Part shown: positions 53,387 to 62,548 of the stretch, in pieces
How the letters are laid out: every line of letters starts with the position of its first letter
Numbering within the stretch: the stretch's first letter is position 1
DNA from: Agrobacterium albertimagni AOL15
Lineage (GTDB): Bacteria > Pseudomonadota > Alphaproteobacteria > Rhizobiales > Rhizobiaceae
Length of the DNA: 64,000 bases
Direction: 5' to 3'
Assembly (NCBI RefSeq): GCF_000300855.1
Contig: NZ_ALJF01000008.1
Coordinates: 62,001 to 126,000 of the forward strand
The notes under the pieces: model-generated
The model's database searches: none
Told to the model about the DNA's origin: nothing
The model's input: only the letters and a program-made list of their open reading frames with translations
Program-made: the position numbers and the translations under genes

Positions 53387-54313
53387 ATGGCTCCCATTAT
53401 TTCCATCAATTCTCTCTCCAAGACCTATTCCAACGGTTTCAAAGCGCTCGATAGCGTCAGTTTCGATATCGAAGAAGGCGAGATCCTCGCGCTTCTCGGT
53501 CCCAATGGCGCCGGCAAGACGACGCTGATCTCGATCATATGCGGCATGACCAATCCCAGCGGCGGTCAGGTGACCGTATCGGGCCACGACGTGGTCAAGG
53601 ACTTTCGCAAGACCCGGGCCGAAATCGGTCTGGTGCCGCAGGAATTGACGACCGACATGTTCGAGACCGTCTTCAATACCGTCAGTTTTTCCCGTGGTCT
53701 GCACGGCAAGAAGCCCGATCCCGCCTATATCGAGCAGGTCCTGAAGGATCTCAGCCTTTACGAGAAACGCGACAATGCGCTTCGTGAATTGTCTGGCGGC
53801 ATGAAGCGGCGGGTGCTGATCGCCAAGGCATTGTCGCACCAGCCGCGCATCCTCTTCCTCGACGAGCCCACCGCCGGCGTCGACGTGGCGTTGCGCAAGG
53901 ACATGTGGCAGCTCGTCGAACGCCTGCGCAAGACGGGTGTGACCATCATTCTTACCACCCACTACATCGAGGAGGCGCAGGGGATCGCGGATCGTGTCGG
54001 CGTCATCAACCGTGGCAAGCTGCTGCTGGTCGAGGAGAAAAACGCGCTGATGCGCAAGCTCGGGCGCAAGCAGATGACGATCACACTTACCGAACCCATC
54101 CAGGCGATACCGGCAGAGCTTGCCGGCTATTCGCTGGCACTTGGCGAAGACGGGCGTGAACTCGTCTATGACTATGAACTCGGAAGCGAAGACGGAGAGA
54201 TCGCACGGCTGTTGTCAGCGATCGATGCCGCGGGCCTGAAATTCGGCGATGTCTCCACGCGCCAGACGTCTCTGGAAGACATCTTCGTCTCGCTGATCGG
54301 AGAGGCTGCATGA
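53387..54313 (+). CDS. ABC transporter ATP-binding protein (ABC-2 exporter type)
   Basis: ATPase of a two-gene exporter. ATG at [17 protein letters not shown] with GGAG upstream; the open frame continues back without family similarity. Walker [19 protein letters not shown] (about residues 38-55), signature [18 protein letters not shown], Walker [13 protein letters not shown] and switch His in [10 protein letters not shown]. The C-terminal 70 residues form the DUF4162-like regulatory extension of the YadG/DrrA type. 308 residues; overlaps the permease gene by ATGA. Confidence 0.94.
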   Translation: MAPIISINSLSKTYSNGFKALDSVSFDIEEGEILALLGPNGAGKTTLISIICGMTNPSGGQVTVSGHDVVKDFRKTRAEIGLVPQELTTDMFETVFNTVSFSRGLHGKKPDPAYIEQVLKDLSLYEKRDNALRELSGGMKRRVLIAKALSHQPRILFLDEPTAGVDVALRKDMWQLVERLRKTGVTIILTTHYIEEAQGIADRVGVINRGKLLLVEEKNALMRKLGRKQMTITLTEPIQAIPAELAGYSLALGEDGRELVYDYELGSEDGEIARLLSAIDAAGLKFGDVSTRQTSLEDIFVSLIGEAA

Positions 54314-55071
54314 ACATCGAAGCAATCAAGTCCATCTATGTTTACGAGATGGCCCGGATGCGCCGCACCCTGTTGCAAAGCGTGATCTCGCCCGTCCTAT
54401 CGACCGCACTTTACTTCATCGTCTTCGGGGCAGCCGTGGGCTCGCGCATGGAAGAGATCGGCGGCGTCTCCTATGGCGCCTTCATCACGCCTGGCCTGAT
54501 CATGCTGGCGCTCATCACCCAATGCGTCTCGAACGGTTCGGCGGGCATCTATTTCCCAAAGTTCACCGGCACAATCTACGAGATCCTGTCTGCGCCGGTG
54601 GCGATGACGGAAATCCTGATCGGTTATGTCGGCGCTGCCGCCACGAAGGGCATGATGATCGGCCTCATCATCCTGGCAACGGCGATGTTATTCGTCGATC
54701 TCGACATCGCCCATCCGCTGCTCATGCTGTTCTTCATGGTGCTCACATCAATCACCTTCAGCCTGGCCGGCTTCATCATCGGGATCCTGGCGAAGAATTT
54801 CGAGCAGCTGAGCCTCGTGCCGTCGCTGGTCGTGCCGCCGCTCACCTTCCTTGGCGGCACCTTCTATTCGATCGACATGCTGCCGCCCTTCTGGCAGGCA
54901 GTCAGCCATCTCAATCCGGTGCTCTATCTGGTGAGCGGCTTCCGCTGGAGCTTCTTCGAGGTGTCGGACGTGCATCCGCTGATCAGCCTCGGCATGATCG
55001 GCATCTTCCTCGCCGCCTGCCTCGGTTTCCTCGCCTACATCTTCAAGACGGGTTACAAGCTCCGGCCTTGA
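54310..55071 (+). CDS. ABC-2 type transporter permease
   Basis: Six-helix membrane subunit of the exporter, 253 residues of the YadH/DrrB type. The conserved segment [44 protein letters not shown] (key part [13 protein letters not shown] and [11 protein letters not shown]) is typical of ABC-2 permeases for polysaccharides, lipids or drugs. Translationally coupled to the ATPase gene. Substrate unknown; YadGH-like pairs often function in envelope export. Confidence 0.93.
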   Translation: MNIEAIKSIYVYEMARMRRTLLQSVISPVLSTALYFIVFGAAVGSRMEEIGGVSYGAFITPGLIMLALITQCVSNGSAGIYFPKFTGTIYEILSAPVAMTEILIGYVGAAATKGMMIGLIILATAMLFVDLDIAHPLLMLFFMVLTSITFSLAGFIIGILAKNFEQLSLVPSLVVPPLTFLGGTFYSIDMLPPFWQAVSHLNPVLYLVSGFRWSFFEVSDVHPLISLGMIGIFLAACLGFLAYIFKTGYKLRP

Positions 55072-55080
55072 ACGAGGTCA

Positions 55081-55779
55081 TCAGTCGCGCAGTCTGAGTT
55101 CGTCCGTCTGCATCTGTAGGGAACTCAGCGTCGAGAGAAAACTCATGCCGAGAAGGCTCTGGTCGAGCAGGCCTTCTTCGAGCACGACCGCATCCACGCC
55201 TCTGCGCACGATGGGCCCGAGGCGCATTTCCGGAATCCGCAAGGGGGCGGCGGAGGCGCGGCCGTTGGCGGTGAGCACCGTGCGGGTGAAGCTGAGTTCA
55301 CCGGGATCGATCCCCATTCGCATCGCGTCTTCGTAACGCAGTGCGACGGAACTCGCCCCGGTGTCGATCAGGACGGGCACGGAGACGGGTCCAATGTCGA
55401 CGGTGGTCTCGAAATGTCCGCCCAGAGCCTTGTGCACGATGACCTCCGTGCCGCCATCCGCGGTGGTCACGGTGACGGCCCGTCCCGGCATCAAGCCCGC
55501 GAGAACGCGCTCGCCAACGCTGCGGAAATCGCCGCGATAGAGATAGCCGGTGACAAGCACGAGAGCGATCAGCACCCAGATCGCCATCTGGCGCAGGCTC
55601 TGGCCCAGATTACGCCGACCGACCAGAATGCCGGCCGAGATCATCAGGAGGATCGGCAGCGCCACGACAAGGCGGCCGAAGGCCTCGTTGTCCAGACCGA
55701 AGCTCTGGCCGCTATCGTGGTTCATCACGAGAATGACGAGGCCGATGGCGAGAATGGCGATGCCGATAACAAACCGCAT
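55081..55779 (-). CDS. Membrane-anchored aspartic protease (TIGR02281, clan AA)
   Basis: A retropepsin-like protease of 232 residues. Three hydrophobic helices (about residues 3-20, 36-55 and 66-83) anchor it, and the protease domain follows (about 110-230), with catalytic DTGAS in VPVLIDTGASSVALRYEDA and the end LLDQSLLGMSFLSTLSS typical of the family. Active as a dimer by analogy. Its start codon shares one base with the stop of the DUF1289 gene. Role in rhizobia unknown. Confidence 0.9.
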   Translation of the reverse strand: MRFVIGIAILAIGLVILVMNHDSGQSFGLDNEAFGRLVVALPILLMISAGILVGRRNLGQSLRQMAIWVLIALVLVTGYLYRGDFRSVGERVLAGLMPGRAVTVTTADGGTEVIVHKALGGHFETTVDIGPVSVPVLIDTGASSVALRYEDAMRMGIDPGELSFTRTVLTANGRASAAPLRIPEMRLGPIVRRGVDAVVLEEGLLDQSLLGMSFLSTLSSLQMQTDELRLRD

Positions 55780-56000
55780 CAGCCGCCCTCGCGCTCACGC
55801 ACCAGACGGGTGCGGCGGGTCTCGCGGCGGGGCTTGCGCTCGACATTTTCGAGCCGCGCCGGCAGTTCGGCCATGATGGTGCGGCGCTCGACGCCGCTAT
55901 AGCTTGTCCACAGGCCGATCTCTTCGCGTGTGCGGCCGCAGCCGAAGCAGAAGCCGGTCTTGTCATCGATCGAACAGACGAGAATGCAGGGAGATTCCAT
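55779..56000 (-). CDS. DUF1289 Cys-rich small protein
   Basis: 73 residues with four conserved Cys in CILVCSIDDKTGFCFGCGRTREEI (CxxxC and CxxC pairs), the DUF1289 pattern that suggests a small zinc or Fe-S knuckle. The second half is Arg/Glu-rich and charged. Translationally coupled to the aspartic protease gene downstream. Function unknown. Confidence 0.88.
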   Translation of the reverse strand: MESPCILVCSIDDKTGFCFGCGRTREEIGLWTSYSGVERRTIMAELPARLENVERKPRRETRRTRLVREREGG

Positions 56001-56035
56001 CGCGAGCCCTTTGGTTTCGCCCCTATATCGGTTGC

Positions 56036-56821
56036 TCAGAGAATGATGGCAAGGGTGACGAGGAAGGCGATCTCGCAGAGTTGTTCACTGGCGCCGATCG
56101 TGTCGCCGGTCTGCCCCTCGATGCGCTTGCGGCAATGCCGGGTGAAAGCCGCCACCGTGCCGGCTGCGATCAGGCCGGCCGCAAACCACGCGTGAAACGG
56201 AAGAGCAAGGAGGCCGATGCCGGCGGTCAATACGCCACCGAGAACGAAGGCCATGCGCGTCGCCTCCGGATCGGGGGCGCCGGCCGATCCGGCCACACCA
56301 TCAGGCCTGGCCGAGGGCAGGGCAGACCAGTGCCAGACCATCAGGCTTCGGCTGAGGATCGCCGTTGCCAGCCAGGCGAGAGCCATGGCGAGCGGTGGAA
56401 GGGTTTCGATCAGGATGGCGAGTGCTGCGACACGAAGCGCGACCGACAGGATCAGCGCCAGCGCACCATAGGTGCCGATGCGGCTGTCCTTCATGATCGC
56501 CAGGACCTTTTCGCGGCTGCGGCCGCCGCCCAATCCGTCCGCCGTGTCCGACAGGCCGTCCTCGTGCAAGGCGCCGGTCAGCATGATCTGCAGCCCGACA
56601 CCCAGGAGTGCCACAAGGACTGGCGCGGCGCCGGAGGCCGAGAGGACTGCCATCATCGAGGCGGCGGGCAGGGGAATGATCAGGCCAGCCAACGGGAATC
56701 CAGCGACCGTCCGGCTGAGGCTTCCGTCATGGCCTGCAAAGAAGCGATCCGGGACCGGCAGACGGCTCAGGAAGGAAATGGCACGCGCCGTTTCCGTGAT
56801 GAGGTTCTCGACGACCTGCAT
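56036..56821 (-). CDS. cobS: Adenosylcobinamide-GDP ribazoletransferase
   Basis: Membrane enzyme of the last steps of vitamin B12 assembly; joins adenosylcobinamide-GDP to alpha-ribazole (phosphate). 261 residues from MQVVENLITETARAI; AAAGGAA precedes it. Multi-helix membrane protein with SFLSRLPVPD, the acidic ALHEDGLSDTADGLGGGRSREKVLAIMKDSRIGTYGALAL block (key part HEDGLSDTADGLGGG) that binds substrate and Mg. Divergent from cobT, which makes its co-substrate. Named CobV in Pseudomonas denitrificans nomenclature. Confidence 0.95.
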   Translation of the reverse strand: MQVVENLITETARAISFLSRLPVPDRFFAGHDGSLSRTVAGFPLAGLIIPLPAASMMAVLSASGAAPVLVALLGVGLQIMLTGALHEDGLSDTADGLGGGRSREKVLAIMKDSRIGTYGALALILSVALRVAALAILIETLPPLAMALAWLATAILSRSLMVWHWSALPSARPDGVAGSAGAPDPEATRMAFVLGGVLTAGIGLLALPFHAWFAAGLIAAGTVAAFTRHCRKRIEGQTGDTIGASEQLCEIAFLVTLAIIL

Positions 56822-56945
56822 GGTTCCTTTCCGTTTTGTCCTCGACCGGCTGCGTCGCTTTTTTGAGTTGAGCAGCGCGGGTCCGGTCTCTATGAGAGAG
56901 GCCACAAAGCCTGATTTGCTGGAAGAATACAAGGAAGCCTGACCC

Positions 56946-57968
56946 ATGAGCGTTACCGGCCTGCCATTCGACGATTTCCGCACGCTCTTGCGTGACCTGC
57001 CGGGACCCAGCACTGCGGCGCTCGTGGCTGCGCGCGAACGCGACAAGCAGCTCACCAAGCCGCCGGGTGCGCTTGGACGGCTCGAAGAGATTGCCATGTG
57101 GCTTGCCGCATGGAGCGGTCGCGCGCCTGCGGTTAACCGTCCGCTGGTCGCGATCTTTGCCGGCAATCATGGTGTCACCAAGCATGGCATCACCCCGTTC
57201 CCGCAGTCAGTCACCCAGCAGATGGTCGAGAATTTTGCAGCCGGCGGCGCTGCCATCAACCAGATCTGCGTGACGCATGATCTCGGCCTGAAGATCTTCG
57301 ACCTGGCGCTCGACTATCCGACGGGCGATATTACCTGCGAAGCGGCACTGTCGGAGCGCGATTGCGCCGCGACCATGGCCTTCGGCATGGAAGCAATTGC
57401 CGGCGGAACCGATCTGCTTTGCATCGGTGAAATGGGGATTGGCAACACGACGATCGCAGCCGCGATCAACCTCGCTCTCTATGGCGGCGAGGCGGAGGAC
57501 TGGGTCGGTCCGGGCACTGGCTCGGAAGGCGACGTGCTGGCGCGCAAGGTGGCCGCCGTCAAACAGGCGGTCGAGTTCCACCGGGAGCATCTGTCCGATC
57601 CGCTCGAAGTGCTGCGTCGTCTCGGCGGTCGCGAAATCGCGGCGATGGCCGGCGCGATCCTGGCCGCCCGCATGGAAAAGATTCCGGTCCTGATCGACGG
57701 CTATGTGGCAACGGCTGCAGCCGCAATCCTGAAAGCCGCCAACCCTTCCGCGCTCGATCACTGCCTGATCGGTCACGTCTCCGGCGAGCCGGGGCATCTG
57801 CGCGCGATCGAGCGACTCGGCAAGACGCCGCTTCTGGCGCTTGGCATGCGTCTTGGGGAGGGCACCGGTGCGGCACTTGCGGCCGGTATCGTCAAGGCTG
57901 CCGCGGCCTGCCATTCCGGCATGGCAACCTTCGAACAGGCTGGGGTATCCAACAAGTCGCATGAGTGA
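56946..57968 (+). CDS. cobT: Nicotinate-nucleotide-dimethylbenzimidazole phosphoribosyltransferase
   Basis: Transfers phosphoribose from nicotinate mononucleotide to dimethylbenzimidazole to give alpha-ribazole phosphate for the lower loop of B12. 340 residues. Motifs: KPPGALGRLEEIAMWLAAW, FAGNHGVTKHGITPFPQSVTQQM, GEMGIGNTTIAAAI and LGMRLGEGTGAALAAGIVKAA near the end, with the catalytic Glu in the last block. Divergent from cobS with 124 nt between; I see no cobalamin riboswitch there. Overlaps dgkA by 8 nt. Confidence 0.96.
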   Translation: MSVTGLPFDDFRTLLRDLPGPSTAALVAARERDKQLTKPPGALGRLEEIAMWLAAWSGRAPAVNRPLVAIFAGNHGVTKHGITPFPQSVTQQMVENFAAGGAAINQICVTHDLGLKIFDLALDYPTGDITCEAALSERDCAATMAFGMEAIAGGTDLLCIGEMGIGNTTIAAAINLALYGGEAEDWVGPGTGSEGDVLARKVAAVKQAVEFHREHLSDPLEVLRRLGGREIAAMAGAILAARMEKIPVLIDGYVATAAAAILKAANPSALDHCLIGHVSGEPGHLRAIERLGKTPLLALGMRLGEGTGAALAAGIVKAAAACHSGMATFEQAGVSNKSHE

Positions 57969-58383
57969 TCGCACATCAAAGCCCGGCGATGCGGAGCCGC
58001 TCGCCTCGACCGTCATACGGAAGAAGACCGGTGTCGCGCATCTGTTTGCCGCCGCTCAGTATTCGGCTCAGGGATTTCGGCGTCTGATCCAGGAATCGGC
58101 TTTTCGGCATGAACTCCTGGGATTTGTCGGCGGCCTGGTCGTGTTCGGACTGGTCGGTGCCAGCCTCTTCGAATTTCTCGGCTTCGTCGTTTTGATGATG
58201 CTGATGTTTTCGGTGGAGGCGCTCAATACGGCGATCGAGGAACTGGTCGACCGCATCTCGCCGGAGATCTCGACGGTTGGCCGCAATGCAAAGGATCTCG
58301 GGTCCTTTGCCGTCTTCTGCCTGATCGTGGCCAATGGTGCATTTGCTGCTTACGTCGTGATCAGCCGGCTGTTTCTCGCCTGA
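57961..58383 (+). CDS. dgkA: Diacylglycerol kinase
   Basis: Trimeric membrane enzyme that phosphorylates diacylglycerol, recycling lipid from envelope glucan synthesis. 140 residues with a 20-residue charged N-terminal extension. Core: HLFAAAQYSAQGFRRLIQESAFRHEL (amphipathic helix and catalytic Glu), then three membrane helices with FSVEALNTAIEELVDRISPE, the active-site block with Glu and Asn, and the NAKDLGSFAVF tail. The ATG overlaps the end of cobT. Confidence 0.95.
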   Translation: MSDRTSKPGDAEPLASTVIRKKTGVAHLFAAAQYSAQGFRRLIQESAFRHELLGFVGGLVVFGLVGASLFEFLGFVVLMMLMFSVEALNTAIEELVDRISPEISTVGRNAKDLGSFAVFCLIVANGAFAAYVVISRLFLA

Positions 58384-59919
58384 TCAGGCGAATTGCCGGC
58401 GGCGGGGCTCGACGGCCTTCACTTCCGAGACGGCCGGCAGGCTTTCGAGCACGCGGCTCGATGGCAGGATCGCAATGACTTCCGTGCCTTCCCGGAGCTT
58501 CGACTTCAGCTTGAATTCGCCGCCGTGCTTGGCGAGGATCGCCTGGACGATCGGAAGGCCAAGTCCCGTGCCCTGTTCGGCACTCTTGATCGCGATGGAG
58601 CCCTGACCGAAGGCGGAGAGGACGACGGGGATTTCGTTTTCCGGAATGCCCGGGCCATTGTCCTTGATCGAGATGTATTGTCCGCCGCCGGCAGTCCAGC
58701 CGGCCTTGACCATGATCTCGCCGCCCTGGGGCGTGAATTTCACCGCATTGGACAAGAGGTTCAGGATCACCTGGCGCAGAGCCTTTTCGTCAGCCCAGAG
58801 TGACGGCAGTGCCTTTTCGAACTGTTGGTCGATGCGGATGTTCTTCGACTTGGCGCGCAGCTGGATCATGCCGATGCAGTCTTCGGCGACCTCCAGGAGA
58901 GACACGCTTTCCTCGCTCAGTTCATACTTGCCGGCTTCAATGCGCGACAGGTCGAGGATCTCGTTGATCAGTTCGAGCAGATGGCTTCCCGAGCGGTGAA
59001 TATCGCCAGCATATTCCTTGTAGAGCGGGTTGTTCAGCGGCCCGAGCACTTCCGTTGCCATGACTTCGGAGAAGCCGAGGATAGCGTTGAGTGGTGTGCG
59101 CAGTTCGTGGGACATCGAGGCGAGGAAGCGCGACTTGGCCATATTGGCTTCTTCGGCGCGACGTCTCGCTTCATCGGACAGGGACTTGGCGACTTCCAGT
59201 TCGGCGATCAGGTCGTCCTTTTCCGTCTGGAAGGACAGAAGCTTGAGATTGGCCTGATGCAGTCGGTTGGTGATGTAGATGAAGAAGATCAGCGCAGTGG
59301 TGAAGACCGCCGTCAGGCCGATGTCGAGGATGTTCCGGCCGGTGATCGACACGACAGTCAGCGCCACCACGGTAGGAAGGAACCCGAAGAGCACTGCCTG
59401 ACGCAACAGCATGCTTGCCATGGCCGTGATGGAGAGGGCAACGAGGAGCACTGCGCCCTTGTAGAAGGTGAAGGCGGTGGGATTGCAGGTCGCGCAGTCC
59501 TGGAGCACGAAGATCGCCCAGGACAGCCCCATAGCCGCCTGCGCGGCCAGCAGGATGCGACGCCATTTGATCTGGTTCTCAGGCGTGATTTCGGTCTTCG
59601 ATGCGCGCTTGACGATCAGGATGCCGATCGCATGCATGGTGAGCGCGAAGAGGCCCCAGATGAGGAAATGCGGCTGCGTGGTGAAATAGGCGCCGGAGGC
59701 TGCGATCAGCAAGATCGTGATCGGGATGACGGCCGCGCCCTGCAGGCAGGCGCCGACATGCATGGCGAGGATCTCTGCATCGAAGGCGGGGGAAGTGCCC
59801 GGACCCGTCTGGAGACGTTCACGAGTGGTGCGGACGGCGCGATTCGTTGCCCTGTTGCGATTGTGTCGCGTCAGGTGGAGAACGTTTTTGTCCGCCGATG
59901 TATCTACGCCGTTACTCAT
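58384..59919 (-). CDS. Membrane sensor histidine kinase
   Basis: 511 residues. Four to six hydrophobic helices (about 55-215) form the sensor part, followed by a coiled coil (about 220-265), then HisKA with His271 in FLASMSHELRTPLNAILGFSEVM and the HATPase domain with the N box NLLSNAVKFT, G1 ISIKDNGPGIP and the G2 QGTGLGLPIVQ. The N-terminal 45 residues are basic and cytoplasmic. In structure it is like PdhS/DivL-type and other rhizobial orphan kinases; no response regulator is next to it, though the PleD-like regulator lies 5 kb away. Convergent with dgkA. Confidence 0.92.
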   Translation of the reverse strand: MSNGVDTSADKNVLHLTRHNRNRATNRAVRTTRERLQTGPGTSPAFDAEILAMHVGACLQGAAVIPITILLIAASGAYFTTQPHFLIWGLFALTMHAIGILIVKRASKTEITPENQIKWRRILLAAQAAMGLSWAIFVLQDCATCNPTAFTFYKGAVLLVALSITAMASMLLRQAVLFGFLPTVVALTVVSITGRNILDIGLTAVFTTALIFFIYITNRLHQANLKLLSFQTEKDDLIAELEVAKSLSDEARRRAEEANMAKSRFLASMSHELRTPLNAILGFSEVMATEVLGPLNNPLYKEYAGDIHRSGSHLLELINEILDLSRIEAGKYELSEESVSLLEVAEDCIGMIQLRAKSKNIRIDQQFEKALPSLWADEKALRQVILNLLSNAVKFTPQGGEIMVKAGWTAGGGQYISIKDNGPGIPENEIPVVLSAFGQGSIAIKSAEQGTGLGLPIVQAILAKHGGEFKLKSKLREGTEVIAILPSSRVLESLPAVSEVKAVEPRRRQFA

Positions 59920-60037
59920 TGCGTTGCAGTCTTCCGCGCCTTGGTGAACCCTAGCGGCGAAATCTTAAGAAGATCCTGTCTTGGAAGGTTTTGTTTGCCA
60001 TGTGTAAAAAGGTTCTGTTGTTGAAGTGGGTGGAAAT

Positions 60038-60604
60038 GTGACGAGACACGTTCGGCGCCTGCGCGACCTGGTTCTAGGGCTTGCCATCCTGGCGCTCGCA
60101 TTGCTTGTTATCGCCAAGCTCGAGAACGCACAGGCGCTGCGTTTTTCCGGCTCGTTCTCGGTGATCGATGGCGACACGCTCAGCGCAGACGGCGAACGGC
60201 TGCGCATCGAAGGGATCGACGCACCCGAACTTTCTCAGGTTTGCAAGGCGGCAGACGGGTCACCCTATGCCTGCGGCGAGGAGGCGCGCCTCGCCCTGAT
60301 TGCGCTCGTATCCGGGCGTGGCTTCGAATGCAGCGGTACACGCCGTGATCGTTACGGCCGGTTGCTCGTGGTCTGCAAGCGGGGCCTCGACGATCTCGGC
60401 GATCTGCTGGTGCGGACCGGGGCTGTCGTTGCCGATGGACGTTACCTTGCGAGTGAGACAGAGGCTCGGCGGGCGGGCGAGGGGATCTGGCGGGGGGATT
60501 TCGAGCGCCCGGCCGACTGGCGGCGGCAACGACAGATCGAGGAAGCGGAACTCACGGGTTGGGTCGAGGCGTTACTGCCGCGATGGCTGACACATTGGTT
60601 TTGA
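60038..60604 (+). CDS. Thermonuclease (SNase) family protein
   Basis: Exported or membrane-anchored nuclease of 188 residues. The GTG at 60038 follows GGGTGGA, but another in-frame GTG lies 12 nt upstream. Residues about 10-30 are a signal anchor. SNase-fold signatures: FSVIDGDTLSADGERLRIEGIDAPELSQ (metal Asp and catalytic Arg), CGEEARLALIAL (catalytic Glu), and RRDRYGRLLVVC (second Arg). Cys residues at C65, C76, C100 and C115-equivalent positions suggest disulfides in the periplasm. Confidence 0.9.
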   Translation: MTRHVRRLRDLVLGLAILALALLVIAKLENAQALRFSGSFSVIDGDTLSADGERLRIEGIDAPELSQVCKAADGSPYACGEEARLALIALVSGRGFECSGTRRDRYGRLLVVCKRGLDDLGDLLVRTGAVVADGRYLASETEARRAGEGIWRGDFERPADWRRQRQIEEAELTGWVEALLPRWLTHWF

Positions 60605-60618
60605 GGACGAAAGAGAGC

Positions 60619-61293
60619 ATGGCCGCTGACATTCCTTCGCCGCCGAGCATGGCCCGCGATGACTTGCCACCGACGATCGACGGCTTGTCGAGCGCAATCG
60701 CGCGCTGTCGCATCTGTCGTGATTGTCCGGCCGGTGGGCCCGAGCGGCGGATGCCACACGAGCCTCGACCGGTCGCCTGGCTTTCGGCGACGGCACGGGT
60801 GCTGATTGCCGGGCAGGCGCCGGGGCTTCGGGTGCATGATACGGGTATTCCGTTCAACGATGCCTCAGGCGACCGCCTCCGAAACTGGCTGGGCGTTGAT
60901 CGCGACACCTTCTACGACCGCAGCAAACTGGCGATCGCACCGATGGGCTTCTGTTTTCCAGGTTATGACGAGAACGGACACGACCTACCGCCGCGCCGGG
61001 AATGTGCGCCGCATTGGCGGCAGACGGTGATGGATGCCATGCCGCAGGTGGAGCTCGTTCTGGCAATCGGGCAATATGCGCAGGCCTGGCATCTGGGACG
61101 CTTGCGCCGCAAGACCATGACCGAGACGGTCACCCACTGGCGAGACTTCCTTCTCGCCAATCGTAACGGCCCGCGCGTCTTGCCGCTTCCCCATCCGAGC
61201 TGGCGCAATACCGGCTGGCTGAAACGTCACCCCTGGTTCGAGGCCGATGTCGTGCCTGTGCTGCGACGAGAGGTTTCCTTGTTGATAGCTTGA
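60619..61293 (+). CDS. Uracil-DNA glycosylase family protein with Fe-S cysteines
   Basis: DNA repair enzyme of the family 4/5-like UDG group, 224 residues. Cys30, Cys33, Cys36, Cys112 (MGFCFPGYD) and Cys129 (PRRECAPHW) match the Cys-x2-Cys ... C-FPG ... PP-x-x-x-C pattern of the 4Fe-4S cluster in this group. The active-site block is IAGQAPGLRVHDTGIPFND where family 4 has G-E-A-P-G, so Gln replaces the usual acidic residue; PLPHPSWRN is the second motif with His. The ATG at 60619 has AAGAGAG upstream; a longer in-frame start lies inside the nuclease gene. Confidence 0.82.
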   Translation: MAADIPSPPSMARDDLPPTIDGLSSAIARCRICRDCPAGGPERRMPHEPRPVAWLSATARVLIAGQAPGLRVHDTGIPFNDASGDRLRNWLGVDRDTFYDRSKLAIAPMGFCFPGYDENGHDLPPRRECAPHWRQTVMDAMPQVELVLAIGQYAQAWHLGRLRRKTMTETVTHWRDFLLANRNGPRVLPLPHPSWRNTGWLKRHPWFEADVVPVLRREVSLLIA

Positions 61294-61300
61294 AATGATT

Positions 61301-61319
61301 TTCCATAATTTTTATGAAA
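61301..61319. promoter_or_regulatory. AT-rich dyad upstream of the second Lrp gene
   Basis: TTCCATAA, three T and TTATGAAA form an inverted repeat with one mismatch, about 40 nt before the Lrp gene, in an AT-rich stretch that stands out from its surroundings. Such sites are typical of autoregulation by Lrp-type proteins. Confidence 0.45.
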
Positions 61320-61359
61320 TCGGCTATATCAAGAAAAATCAGTTTTTACAGGGTTTGCC

Positions 61360-61848
61360 ATGGACCGCCTCGATCGCAAAATTCTCCGTATTCTTCAGGA
61401 AGATTCGACGCTGGCCGTTGCCGATCTCGCCAAAAAGGTCGGTCTGTCCACGACGCCTTGTTGGCGGCGCATCCAGAAGATGGAAGAGGACGGTGTCATC
61501 CGTCGGCGCGTGGCCCTGCTCGATCCGGCCAAGGTCAACACCAAGGTGACCGTGTTCGTCTCGATCCGCACGTCAAGTCATTCGATCGAATGGCTGAAGC
61601 GGTTCTCCGAGGTCGTGTCCGAGTTTCCGGAAGTGGTCGAGTTCTACCGCATGAGCGGCGATGTCGATTACCTGCTGCGCGTCGTCGTGCCTGACATCGC
61701 GGCCTATGATGCCTTCTACAAGCGGATGATCGCCAAGATCGAGATCCGCGATGTGTCTTCCGCCTTTGCCATGGAGCAGATCAAGTACACGACCGAGCTG
61801 CCTCTCGACTACATGATGATCGACAATCATAAGGCCGGCGAAGAATAG
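61360..61848 (+). CDS. Lrp/AsnC family regulator
   Basis: 162 residues. HTH at about 4-60 (LDRKILRILQEDSTLAVADLAKKVGLSTTPCWRRIQKMEEDGVI) with SKTTPCWRRI-type recognition helix, and a RAM domain at about 65-150 (VVEFYRMSGDVDYLLRVVVPD). The longer C-terminus ends in TTELPLDYMMIDNH. It resembles the tryptophan/branched-chain-responsive Lrp group. Only 66 nt separate it from the UDG gene, and its own AT-rich operator-like dyad lies in that gap. Confidence 0.93.
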   Translation: MDRLDRKILRILQEDSTLAVADLAKKVGLSTTPCWRRIQKMEEDGVIRRRVALLDPAKVNTKVTVFVSIRTSSHSIEWLKRFSEVVSEFPEVVEFYRMSGDVDYLLRVVVPDIAAYDAFYKRMIAKIEIRDVSSAFAMEQIKYTTELPLDYMMIDNHKAGEE

Positions 61849-61861
61849 ACCGCGCTGGCGA

Positions 61862-62548
61862 TTACTTGAGCTTCGCAATCCGCTTGGGATCGCGCAGTTC
61901 CCGCAAGGCGTCATTGCCGACCCAGCGGGCTGTGGTGTCGCTCATTCCCGCCAGTTTTTCAGCCAGAAGGACCGCGCTCGTGTGGCAGGCGCGGCTGCGC
62001 TTGCCCGTGTTGCGCAGGGCCCAGTTCACGGCCTTCTTGACGAAGTTGCGGGGATCGGTCGCGTGTCGCTCAATCAGCGGCAACCATTCCAGGAAAGTCG
62101 CGTCCGGCTCATTCTTGTTGTGAACGGTCGCGCCTGCGATCATGGCAAAGGCGGTTCTGCGGATGAACTCGCGGTCATCTGCGGCGAAGTCTTCAACCAG
62201 TTTGCGCCAGCCGGGCGTCTCGGTGAGCAGGTCGGCCGCCGTGTCGACGATTTCCCAGGAATTGAATTCCTCGGCGAGCCGCCAGATGTCGTCCGATGAC
62301 AGCATCCTCGGGACGAAAGTCCAGATCGCCAACAGGCGCGCCTCACGTATGCCGGATGCCCAGAGCTCTTCGGCACGCGCCTGGTTCGGGCCGATCACCT
62401 TGGCGATCTGCCGCAGGGCAGGATTGCCGATGCCAAGAGCATTGTCGGTGACAATCCCGTAGCGAGCCATGCCGGCGATGTTCTCCTCCGACCGCATCGA
62501 GCGCAGAGATGCGATGATCTCGGCTGCGGTGGAGGAGGGGCCGATCAT
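61862..62548 (-). CDS. DNA alkylation repair protein, AlkD-like
   Basis: HEAT-repeat DNA glycosylase that removes alkylated bases. 228 residues. The ATG at MIGPSSTAAEIIASL overlaps the stop of the upstream dehydrogenase gene as ATGA; the frame remains open far back inside that gene but the extra part is Arg/Gly-rich and is rejected. Family features: GIVTDNALGIGNPALRQIAKVIG, LWASGIREARLLAIWTF, FNSWEIVDTAADLL with the conserved Trp and Asp of the active site, and RRTAFAMIAGATVHNK. Terminal Lys-rich helix as usual. Confidence 0.92.
   Translation of the reverse strand: MIGPSSTAAEIIASLRSMRSEENIAGMARYGIVTDNALGIGNPALRQIAKVIGPNQARAEELWASGIREARLLAIWTFVPRMLSSDDIWRLAEEFNSWEIVDTAADLLTETPGWRKLVEDFAADDREFIRRTAFAMIAGATVHNKNEPDATFLEWLPLIERHATDPRNFVKKAVNWALRNTGKRSRACHTSAVLLAEKLAGMSDTTARWVGNDALRELRDPKRIAKLK

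Noticed and set aside
56822..56945. Cobalamin riboswitch between cobS and cobT
   Set aside because: The 124-nt gap is too short for the usual element and I do not see the conserved B12-box core.
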